Positions 36,221 to 45,375 of a stretch of DNA of 64,000 nucleotides are shown here, piece by piece. The notes under the pieces were generated by a model. That model did not search any database. It saw only the letters and a program-made list of their open reading frames with translations, and had not been told where the DNA came from. Numbering within the stretch: position 1 is the stretch's first letter; every line of letters starts with the position of its first letter. The DNA is taken from NCBI GenBank assembly GCA_037892935.1, contig JAYXKI010000007.1:1860001-1924000 (forward strand). The letters are read 5' to 3'. Origin of the DNA: Phlebopus portentosus (Eukaryota; Basidiomycota; Agaricomycetes; Boletales; Boletinellaceae). The position numbers were made by a program, and so were the translations under genes.

Positions 36221-36910
36221 GTATGTGACTGGCTATGGGGAAACATTCGATATTAATTGTCCAATCTCGGAGCTTTGCTTTGTATAGAAACTGCATGGAA
36301 GAGGCAAATGGTAGATCATAGAAGGTTCCATAAAGTCCCCAGGGACGACTTGACTAAAGGGAAAACTGACCAAGGGCCGAATATGAGGCTTATGAGGAAA
36401 ATGACGCTCATGATACAATACCTTGGATAAGTGCGCGAAGCAGTGCGCGACGTGTAATTCGCCATAGGCCTGGCCGACGCCTTCATTAATCACATAAGCC
36501 TGTCTGTCAATCTCTGAGATCGTTTTGTATCCTTCGGGGTCTCCTGGATGGACTGTTGTCATCCGAATATGCGATGAGATTGACCGAAGAGGAACAAGCT
36601 CAGGTTTAGACCACATGCCCCCTAGAAGCACGAAAAAGGTAAAATTAATCGATCAGGCATCGATAATACAAGCATATAACTTATTTTTCTTTTACACTTT
36701 CCGGAATGAGTGCCGTATCACGCTCATTATTAAGGAGCAATTATTGAGAAGATTCGGTTAATACTTCTGGGTATTCCTCTTCGACGCCAGACTTGGAGGC
36801 AGAACTAAAAAGCTCTGCCGAGTAATTGTTTTGAGTAAACGCATCTTAAGATCTTCAATAATTCGTTACATGAGTAAGACAACAAAGTCACTGGTCGTCC
36901 ACTTTGGATT
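36221..36910. other. no gene resolved downstream of Y2
   Basis: Minus-strand open stretches of about 130 codons here carry no family motif and no splice support. The segment from about 36838 is shared with the flank of Y1. Confidence 0.35.
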
Positions 36911-37333
36911 CTATTCTGTGTGCTCCGTAAAGCTCCACTCAGAAAACGTCTTCCAGCGTTCCGCCATTTCCTGCTGCGCATATCCATGTTTACCGAACCA
37001 AGCAAGCGCCCTTTGCAAGTCTATGTTCTCCGGTTCAAACGGGATCGGTTTAAACTTTTCGATCGTCTCTTCGCTTGAAAGGGGCTTGAAAAAGACAACA
37101 AGAAAATAACATCTATAGAATCCGTCCCTCTCGTGGGCTCCAAGGACCTCGACGCCATTCGGAATGACGATGGCTTTGAAGTATCCAATACGGTCCTCGC
37201 TGAAATAGTAATCAAGAGCGACGGCGCTGGTCACCTCATTCGTCTCGTCTTTCCTTTTATTACGGACTTTGGCACCAAGCTCGATGAGCTGATTACTTGT
37301 AAGCGTAAAGCCGCCCGCTTTAAAGTTGGACAT
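36911..37333 (-). CDS. family Y protein, copy 2, 140 aa, unrecognised
   Basis: Same length and layout as copy 1, with few amino-acid changes (MSNFKAGGFTLTSNQ..., ERDGFYRCYFLVVFFKPLSSEE..., WSFTEHTE). It is divergent from X1 (start 37819) across a 485-bp spacer holding a GTCACGTGAC palindrome. The 600-bp block shared with copy 1 includes both flanks, so one was copied recently from the other or both from a third. A leader intron (GTACTC...TTACAG) is likely between 37390 and 37345. There is no recognisable domain. Its paired, divergent position suggests co-regulation with X1; the function is unknown. Confidence 0.62.
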   Translation of the reverse strand: MSNFKAGGFTLTSNQLIELGAKVRNKRKDETNEVTSAVALDYYFSEDRIGYFKAIVIPNGVEVLGAHERDGFYRCYFLVVFFKPLSSEETIEKFKPIPFEPENIDLQRALAWFGKHGYAQQEMAERWKTFSEWSFTEHTE

Positions 37334-37818
37334 CTGATGCAGTCTGTAAGTACTATGTGAACTAGAAATCATAATAATGGGAGTACCTGCCTCAATTTAA
37401 TTGTCAGATACTTATCAAGATGGAAGATGGGCAAGAAGTCTTCATCGGCGTACTGAATATATATACGCTAAGCTCAGGGCCGTCACGTGACAAAGTAAAC
37501 CGAGAACGCCGAGCCCCGGACGTTTTCTTTTGCATTTTCTTCCGGCTTTCACAAGAATTATTGTGAAATGAAACAATCATGAGTCATGGAAATTTCTCCA
37601 TTTTGATTTCAACTTAATTTATTCGTGCCAACGGTATTTTATGTGGCGTTTCTCTGAGCTCACTGCCGCAAAATGCAACATATGCCTGAGGCCGAACAAG
37701 AACATTTTATCCTTTCACAGCTATATAAAGCCAGCGTTTCTGAGTATCAGTCACTCATTCTCTTCTCCCTCATTCAGGTCGACTTTTACACTGCTCTATC
37801 AGCTATACTGTTCAGCCT
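37334..37818. promoter_or_regulatory. shared divergent promoter of Y2 and X1
   Basis: It contains the palindrome GTCACGTGAC at 37482-37491 (bHLH E-box core CACGTG) and CCCCGGACG at 37514-37522. TATATAAA at 37722-37729 lies about 90 bp before the X1 ATG. The same palindrome, box and 32-bp spacing recur in the Y3-X2 spacer, with the TATA box at about the same distance from the X start. Confidence 0.65.
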
Positions 37819-38618
37819 ATGGCACAACTCCCGGGTTATCTTCCTTATCGACGTACTCTTCCAAACTGGCAGGCTCCGGTGAGCACCGCTAGTATTTGCA
37901 GCCTCATGCTGAAGGGATAACCTTTGAAATAATAATTTAGGAGGAACACGGATTCAGACAGATCCCTGAATGGCTTCAGGATCGCCTCTGGAACCAAGTT
38001 GACCCGAACCAGCGTGCATCTGCACCGTTAGAATACTCTCTTTACGGCGTCATCAATGGACTTCTATCCATTCAGTTTCCTTTGGAGATGAAGTTCATCG
38101 TCAAACCTCAGGCCGCCCTTCGTGCAACTGATGATGGAGTGCAAAGACTACTGGTAGCTGGAGCATTCTTTCAAGCGCCTCAGCAACCGAACACATCTGG
38201 TGGTTCATCAAGTAATCAAACTCCTATTCTTGCAGATTTCGTCATTGCAAAGGCACACGAGAGCTTGAACCACGATATTGTTATCTGTATAGTCGAGGTG
38301 AAGAGAGACGACGTGATGACGGAAGAAGCAAGAACTCAGATAGGGAAATATCTTACACGCGCAGCATCAGAACACTGGAAAATCGGGAACCTATATGGCT
38401 TTCTGATTTGCAGAAACGAATGGATGGCTTTCCGTGTGGACACAACTCAGAATATACCAATGCCTGATATTCACGAGGTGACCACAGAAGATCCCGATTA
38501 CGAGCATGGTCTGACTCATGAGGAGGGACTCAAACGAGCTTTATGCAGAATTTCTCGCGCGTGCTGGGGATACCCTACTGTGGATCCGCAGACAGGGATT
38601 GCCACATTCCAAGGGTAG
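37819..38618 (+). CDS. family X protein, copy 1: PD-(D/E)xK nuclease-like, 245 aa
   Basis: Two exons, 37819..37878 and 37941..38618, with a 62-bp intron (GTGAGC...TTTAG). No family is recognised by name. The middle of the protein carries ILADFVI (Asp119), then CIVEVKRD (Glu139, Lys141), then QIGKYL (Gln153). This is the D...E-x-K...Q order and spacing of the PD-(D/E)xK restriction-endonuclease-like fold, and it is followed by a beta-strand pattern (GFLICRNEWMAFRVD). The same layout is found in the N-terminal domain of FunK1 kinases, of which X may be a stand-alone relative (inference). No signal peptide or membrane span. It is divergent from Y2. DNA cleavage, or a binding-only role, is untested. 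Confidence 0.72.
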
Positions 38619-39543
38619 ACAAGAATAGCGAGTGATGGATAGAGAAAGAGAGGAAGAACATCTCTATTATGAAACCATAATTTTGTTGTAAGTAGGATGG
38701 GAATGGAATTTATAGTCATTCATAGAATGCATTTTTTTCCATCTTGGATCAATTACAGTAAACTGCAGAAGTCCAATGTGTCCTAACAACCGCCGGACCA
38801 TGGCAGCTCCCGGCATCCCGCATCATCTGAAGCTCTGAAGAATGAAAGAAAGCGTGTCGCGTGGGTAGCCGCTACTGTACGAGGAAATCCATGACATTAT
38901 CATCCGATCTGACTCGTTTTCTATTATATGAAGAAACTGTACCAAAGGGGCAATTGTCAGATGAGGGACTTTTTTTTACTCCTACGTCCACATCTCTCAG
39001 CGAAGCTTACTGTATCCATCGGGAACATTCAAAGAGACCATAGCCTACAAAACTCATCGGACGGAAAGAGAACACAGACTGTAGCAGAGACCCGATGCCA
39101 TGTACCAACACGCAAGCCTCGATATGACAAGCATTCAGCCTGTTGTTCAGTATTTCGAGAGTTCTGTTGATCCCGGTCATGCTTACTGGACACAAAGGAT
39201 TGTAATACTAGACGGAACACTTTCGTTGAAAATGGCCCTTGACGATGTACTGCGACCTCCAGATGTCTGCTACTTACGAAGAAAAACTAGCGCACATAAT
39301 GCGAAATAGAAACCAAAAGTATTACATGAAATCGCTCGAGGACCTATATATCCCACAGTCCAGTGTGAAATCATCTTCATTCTGAAGGAGTGATTATCGA
39401 GAGGGAATGACTAACATTTATGGGTGGTTGACCTAGTTCGCCGCAAGATCTGATGAGAATAAGGAAGTTACAGTAAGCTGAGCCAATCACTGAAAAATTT
39501 CATGATATGATTGTTTGCATGGTTATCAACGAGACAGAACTGA
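38619..39543. other. no gene resolved between X1 and Y3
   Basis: A short open stretch on the plus strand at 39100-39309 starts with ATG (69 codons) but matches nothing. No other signal. Confidence 0.35.
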
Positions 39544-39978
39544 TTAGCCGTCCACTTTGGATTCTATATGCTCGGTAAAGCTCCATTCGGAAAACGTCTC
39601 CCAACGCTCCTGCATCTCCTCCCGCGTATATCCATGTCCACTAAACCATTCAAGTATCCTCTCCATATTGTCGTTATCTTTGAACGGAATTGGCTTGAAG
39701 TTTCCGACCGTCTCTTCGCTCGTAAGGGGCTCGAGGTCGAAAACAAGAAAATAGCCTCTGCAGAATCCATCTCTCTTGAGGGCCCCAGGGACTTCAATGC
39801 CTTTCGGGATAACGATGCCTTTAAGAGAGCCGAGATTGTTCTGTACGGACAAGGCGTTAAGGGCGAAAACTCCGCTCATCTCGTTCGCCTCTTGAATCCG
39901 GTCTCCATAGATTTTTTTTCCAAACTCGCTGATTTGGTCATGCGTGAATGTAAAACCACATGATTTGAATTTATTCAT
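39544..39978 (-). CDS. family Y protein, copy 3, 144 aa, unrecognised
   Basis: The frame MNKFKSCGFTFTHDQISEFG...VIPKGIEVPGALKRDGF...YFLVFDLEPLTSEETVGNFKPIPF...WETFSEWSFTEHIESKVDG is a clear but diverged relative of copies 1 and 2, with the full C-terminal tail. The frame stays open upstream to an ATG at 40176. That longer reading crosses the conserved promoter palindrome, and a GCAAGT...TTCAG leader intron probably ends just before the ATG at 39978, so I chose the shorter start. It is divergent from X2. No domain recognised. Confidence 0.58.
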   Translation of the reverse strand: MNKFKSCGFTFTHDQISEFGKKIYGDRIQEANEMSGVFALNALSVQNNLGSLKGIVIPKGIEVPGALKRDGFCRGYFLVFDLEPLTSEETVGNFKPIPFKDNDNMERILEWFSGHGYTREEMQERWETFSEWSFTEHIESKVDG

Positions 39979-40487
39979 CTGAATGCCATTCGTAAGGGTG
40001 TCGTAGAGATGTCGTAGAGTCACAGTAGTAAGGACACTTGCCTTGGGAAATTTCTTTTCAGGATGGAGGGGATGGAAAACGATGAGCCATATAATATAAA
40101 TACTGTGCTCTGGAAAGTCACGTGACAAACCACTCCGAGGACACCGAACCCCGGACGATTTTTCATCGTTTTCCATATGATTTCTCCATTGTATATGAAG
40201 AACATGTTGTCAGTTTCATCATATGAAGTAGTCTTTATCTTGGAATGGAACACTCATATGTCGTTACGTCTTTTTCATGCTCGATGTCTTCTTTTGTTTG
40301 ATTGGTTCAACTTGAAGAGGTTCCATTCCTCCGAGTTCTACACTGCCTAATGCCACATATAATGTGAAGAGTAAGGACATTCCGACCTTCTGGAACTATA
40401 TAAAGCATGTCTCTCTGAGTCTCATCAGCCCATCCGCTCCCCTATTGCAAGTTCGAATTGACTGTCGCATGCTATATTGGAAACCTT
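39979..40487. promoter_or_regulatory. shared divergent promoter of Y3 and X2
   Basis: GTCACGTGAC lies at 40117-40126, CCCCGGACG at 40149-40157 and TATATAAA at 40397-40404, about 85 bp before the X2 ATG. Palindrome-to-box spacing (32 bp) equals that in the Y2-X1 spacer, although the surrounding sequence has diverged. Confidence 0.65.
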
Positions 40488-41141
40488 ATGGCTCAAATTC
40501 CAGGCTACTTATCGTGTTCCCCTCGAGAATCAACTTCCTCCTGTAGAGGTGAGTATCGCTAGCGCTTGCAGTATTGTACTGAAGGATTGATTATTTAAAT
40601 ATGACTTCAGCCTCACGGATATCGGAGATTCCCTGATTGGCTCCAGCAACGTCTTCAAAACCAGTTCGATCCAACCCAGCGTCCATCTGCACCTTACGAA
40701 TTCTCCCTCTATGGCGTCATCAACGAGCTTCTCTTTAGCCAGTTTCCTCCAGATAGGAAGTTTATTATTAAACCTCAGGCGTCCCTTCGAGCAACTCATT
40801 ATGCGGGCAGCCAAGTACCAGTATCTGGAAGCTTCTCTCAGGCGCCCCAGCAGCCGAACACATCTGGCGGGGCATCCAGTAACCAAATTCCTATCCTTGC
40901 GGACTTCGTCGTCGTAAAGGGACATGAAGAATTGAACCACGACATTATTGTTTGCATAGTCGAGGTGAAGAGAGACGAAGTCTCAAAGGATCAAGCAGTT
41001 CAGCAAATTTCAGAATATCTTCTACGCGCAACAGCAGAACGCTGGAATGTCGGATATCTACAGAGTTTTCTTGTTTGCGGAGATAAATGGTGGACTTACA
41101 GCATAGACTTGCCTTGCGCATGCCTCCCATGTTTAGACTAG
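40488..41141 (+). pseudogene. family X, copy 2: frameshifted and C-terminally truncated
   Basis: Exon 1 (40488..40548) starts MAQIPGY as in X1, but the frame then shifts at about 40508; a 5-base deletion relative to X1 would explain it. The original reading YRVPLENQLPPVE resumes in another frame. The intron (GTGAGT...TTCAG) and exon 2 from 40611 are conserved: PHGYRRFPDWLQQRL...ILADFVV...CIVEVKRDE...QISEYL...SFLVCGDKW. The D...ExK...Q motif is therefore intact. Exon 2 stops at 41141, some 60 residues earlier than X1, with an unrelated end, and repeat R starts right after. It is probably not functional, unless an alternative start bypasses exon 1. Confidence 0.7.
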
Positions 41142-41149
41142 AAAGAAGA

Positions 41150-41600
41150 CACTAGCCTTGCAACTTGATCCACGAGGCCGAGAAATTTCCAAGGTCAAGG
41201 GACAAGATAAGTGACGCTGTGCACGAACAGTTCAGGAGAGTGCATGGAAAAGGAGGTCAAAGTGATATAGTATGCATCGTATCGGCAAACTAAGACATCT
41301 AGAGAAAGGGAAACTGCAGTAACCAAAGACTTGGCCTGGTTCTGACCAAATTCTTCGACTGATAAGTGGCGAGATCGGCTAAGGCCACAATTCCATTCTG
41401 TGAAGTGGGATGAAATTTAGTCTGCTTACTTTTTCCCTAGGCATATTATGCTTTGTGATCTTTCAGTATGCACTTTCTCATCATATCTTGATGTTATGGA
41501 CTCCGATTCAGAAAAAGAGCAGGTGGGCCTGCGATCGGAATTGCAGTCGATACTTCCAGATGGACCATTTAGACAGAATGCATTGCATAGAAGTCCAAGA
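41150..41600 (+). repeat. dispersed repeat R, copy 2
   Basis: Partner of 35757-36220 in the same orientation; see that entry. It begins directly after the premature stop of X2, so the truncation of X2 may have been caused by the join to this repeat. Confidence 0.58.
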
Positions 41601-41749
41601 TGCCCGAATGACCACTGATGCAGCAGACCGCAGCAGTACATCATTCGAGGTTCCTGGAGAGGTGTGCCACGTGGTTTAGTCATTGCGAGCGAGCGAATTT
41701 CTCATTATGTTGTTCAATGACTTGTTACATAAACAGGACAATATTGCTG

Positions 41750-42022
41750 TTAGCCATCCACTTTGGGTTCTATATGCTCCACAAAGCTCCATTCGGAAAA
41801 TGTCTTCCAGCGTCCCTCCATCTCCTGCTCCTTACAATCATATTTTGCGAGCGATTCAAGTATCCTCTTCATATCGGCGTCAGTTGAGTCGAACGGAATC
41901 GGTTCGAATTTTTCGATCGTCTCTTCGTCTGAAAGGGGCTTGAAGAAGACAACAAGAAAATATCCTCTGTAGAACCCGTCCCTTTTGACGGCTCCAGGGA
42001 CATCGACGCCCTGGATTCGCAA
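41750..42022 (-). pseudogene. family Y, copy 4: C-terminal fragment
   Basis: About 88 codons match the second half of copies 1-3 (GVDVPGAVKRDGFYRGYFLVVFFKPLSDEET..., WSFVEHIEPKVDG). The first half is missing, and homology ends abruptly at about 42015. No ATG opens this frame. A palindromic GTCACG-CG-CGTGAC at 42229-42242 looks like a remnant of the shared promoter palindrome with two extra bases. There is no X gene beyond it. Confidence 0.6.
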
Positions 42023-42784
42023 TAGCAGGAACTTGAACAGTGAACGCCCATGCCTCGGGGCTTCTTGAGACCTCCTTATGGAGATGGTTCTGAGTCGATC
42101 TAGAGCAGCATTGCTGCCTCGAAGTCGTGGGAAGATATGATATTGCTTTTGTGGGTTAGGGAACTGGTCTCTGAAATGAATGCAAGTATATCCGGCGCAT
42201 GCATGCTTTTTGCGCGCATTTTAGGGGCGTCACGCGCGTGACAGAAACGTCTCTATCGTGACTGTAACTGTGACAAGTGTCGAAACACGTGGCCTGAATG
42301 GCTCGTCGCGTCCAGAGCGCCTTCTTGTTCAAACCACTGTCTCATCAAACGCTTCCCAGCATCAGCACGTCAACCTCCTCGTGAAGAGTATTAAAAGAGT
42401 GCTTTCAGCATACTTCAAATTCGAACTGAGCTTTTCGGAAAGTTCGATAATAGGGAATATTAACCTGCAGGTCTGAACATCGACAGAACACGAGTCGTGC
42501 AGGCGCGTGTTCGTTTTCGGCCAACAGAGCAGATTTCGAGACGACAGGCTCAGATATATAGAGACAAAAGGCTTACGGAAACTGGTCAGTTGAATTCGGT
42601 GCGCACAAAGGACACCAGACGCTGGCATAGCTTCCCTACACGGCTTTTAATTCATACATGCTCGGTCCCTAAAAGTAAGCACAGCTCTATTGATCCCTTT
42701 CCAAATCTCACAGATGCTATCGATATGAAGTTCCCCTGCTGGACTAGCGACTCACTTCGCTCTCGCTTGTCTTTAGCTCTCATC

Positions 42785-44443
42785 ATGGCTGGCCCGACTG
42801 AAACTTGGGACTGGACGCCCTTCGAGGAGACTACGTTGGTCTCACCGACGGATGAAGAGCAGGAGATTGCATTAGCGGCTGTGTGCGTATATACATATTT
42901 ACCCTGAAAATTTAAGAAACCTGATCTGACCATCATGTTCAGCGATCCCCGCCCGTTGCATGTAGAAGTCATTCGGATTGATGAGGCCATCGCCAAACTG
43001 GAAGCGGAGCTTTCTTCACTCAGGCTCCAACGTCTCCAAGTTCTCGCTGACAACGCGCTCATAAACAACATTCCTCCCGAGATCCTAACACGCGTCTTTG
43101 AGCTTGGTGTGCACGAGAATCAGAACCTCCTTCCAGTTATCTGTCTAGTATCCAAACACTGGAGAGAGCTCTCGTTAGCAACGCCGACGTTATGGAGTTA
43201 CATCGCATTAGACCATCAGTGGCATTATGGCCGCGGAGCGGAGTTACTGAGGAAGATTCGCACGCATATGCAACGCGCGCAGGCAGCTCGGATTCATGTT
43301 GACCTCGACTTCCGGTACGCCGAGTCTTTAGCAGAGGCAAGGTCGATCATGCAAGCTTTACATCAGCACCTCTCGCGTTGTTTCTCCTTCCGCGTGTGCG
43401 TACCCGACTGGGACTGGATGGCTATCGTAGCGGAGAATTGTGGAAATATGCATGACAGCCTTGAGTCCATTGCTCTTCGCATCGATCCGGGAGATAGTGA
43501 GGACGCTGCACCTGTCCCCTTACTTACGGGGATATTCCCGAGACTATTTTCCGTGACCCTAGAACAGACACCCTTGGCTTGCGTGTTCAGTAAAGCTCAA
43601 ACGCCGGGGTTGCGAAATTTCCATCTTATACGTGATGCGCGATATCATGCAAATCAGCGCATTCGAATAGCGCTACGTGAATACCTCGGTGCTCTCACGT
43701 CTGCTCCTGAACTTGAAGATGTTCGCTTGCAGTCCGCCATCTTCCACCTTGACGGTTCTGAGGGTGTTTTCCAACACTCACCCATCCTAACATTAGTCCC
43801 GAATCTAACGGACCTTGCAATCTCGTTCCTCGACGCGACCAACGTTGGATTATTCCTTGACACCGTCTCATTGCCGTCGCTAGTTAGACTAGCAGTTCAG
43901 ATGGATGCGGGACCAGAAGGTGACAACCTTGCATGGCTGGCAAACCTTTCTACTGCGGCAATGCAAGGAAGGTTACCTTCATTACGACACCTCGAGTTGA
44001 GGGCCTGTACAACTGAAGGACCCGCTCTCGCCCCACTCATCCGAGCTCTGCACGGGTTACCCCAACTCACCGCTCTCGGTTTGGCTGCTCCTCCGTCGGG
44101 AATGGTCGGTGCACGACTATTCGAGCTGCTCGCTTCAGGTCCCGCTTCTGAGTCTCCAGCCGCGGCGAACGCAAATTTCCGTAGGATATCCAGCACAAGT
44201 TCCTGGTTACTCCCGAACATGCGTGTATTGAGCCTCAGTGGCTGTCGAGACGTCAGCGGTCACGAAATCTTGCGCGTAGTCCGTGCCCGATTGGCGCAGC
44301 CAGCATATGCTACCCCAGAACGCGGAGGTGCTGCGCGCATCAGCATGGTTCGGATCGTTCCTTGTTATCCGCTTGATCCCGAGGTCGTTGACAGTCTCAA
44401 GATGAACTGTGATGAGGTGCGAGTCGTCAGTCCGAATCAATAA
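42785..44443 (+). CDS. F-box-like/LRR protein, intact, 532 aa
   Basis: Two exons, 42785..42882 and 42943..44443, with a 60-bp intron (GTGCGT...TTCAG). The junction reads ...EIALAAV-DPRPLHVEV. An upstream in-frame ATG at 42725 is an alternative start. Order: acidic start (TWDWTPFEETTLVSPTDEEQE), short coiled coil (RIDEAIAKLEAELSSLRLQRLQ), F-box-like motif (NIPPEILTRVFEL...CLVSKHWRELSLATPTLWSYIAL), then a leucine-rich region to the C-terminus (RLFSVTLEQTPLACVF, LPSLRHLELRACT, LPNMRVLSLSGC). F-box proteins recruit targets to SCF ubiquitin ligases; the target is unknown. It is the intact relative of the copies at 9.0-10.5 and 11.6-13.1 kb and shows what those have lost. Confidence 0.86.
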
Positions 44444-45375
44444 AGCCAATTTCCTCTTCAGTTCTCTTCCTGACTCTTCCGGACTCGAGAATAAAGATGT
44501 TTTTGATGGTCTTTTCTTACCTTTCCCCACTTGGTTTTTGTATACCGCCGCCTGCATCGTTCTTGTGTCTTTCAATCGCGTGTGCGACTTCCATGCTCTG
44601 TATTCGGACAATGTATATTACTGATCTACTATGCATATATGTCTCCTCGCGCTACAGCTGCATCCATATTTCCATTGTTTAGAAATTCTTTGCCAAATAA
44701 GTACAAATAATACTTATTGAATTTTCTTTAAATAGCAGTACGCGTTACGAATTGTGACAGTCGCGACAGACTCGGCTGCCAGTACTAGTGACCATCGGCC
44801 ATGTCGTTGAACTGGAAACTTCTGTTCCTACAGGAATGACTTGCCGTAGATCAGCGGTGTTGGCTTCGTGCTAGGCATGCGTATTTTCGAGGTCATCTGT
44901 GCACCAAACACATTGATACGGTCCGACAGAACGCAGTGGCGATCTCGCTTCTACACCGACTAACGTCCGTAGAACGAACGAAAGTTGGGCAGAACGCTGC
45001 AGATTTCAGAGTATGGGCTGACTTGGCCGCCGTCATGCCATCACAGTGAGTGCACAAGAATCAGATTTTGCCAGGTAAGTTGACTGCACATTCGACGAGA
45101 TTGTTTTCTCGACCTCATCCGTCTGTCTTCCTGAGATGCGAACCACGTGTGTCGGACCCGAGTCTTCTTATCTTCTTCCCATATGGTCCGGCATAGTCCG
45201 GGCAGCCCGGCATTGAGGCGCATCGTCACGAGATCGTTCCCATGCCCCGCTTTATTTTCGACTTCGATGTTAGGGGCGCCGATTTTCGTAAATTGTAAGA
45301 ACATATAAATGCTGGCAGCTGGCTCAGATTGTCAGTGAGCCTTCCTCGTGGTCTGGGACTGTAGAGTGCAAGAAG
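44444..45375. other. intergenic, no gene seen
   Basis: This lies between the F-box gene and the galactosidase. A short AT-rich stretch follows the F-box stop. No coding support. Confidence 0.5.

Noticed and set aside
39979..40176. 66-codon N-terminal extension of Y3 from an ATG at 40176
   Set aside because: The extension would be translated from the conserved GTCACGTGAC promoter region and has no counterpart in Y1 or Y2; a leader intron is more likely.
32568..41141. Bacterial-type toxin-antitoxin operon transferred into the fungus
   Set aside because: The genes have fungal introns and separate divergent promoters with TATA boxes, and no bacterial homology is evident; the nuclease-partner idea is kept only as a hypothesis.
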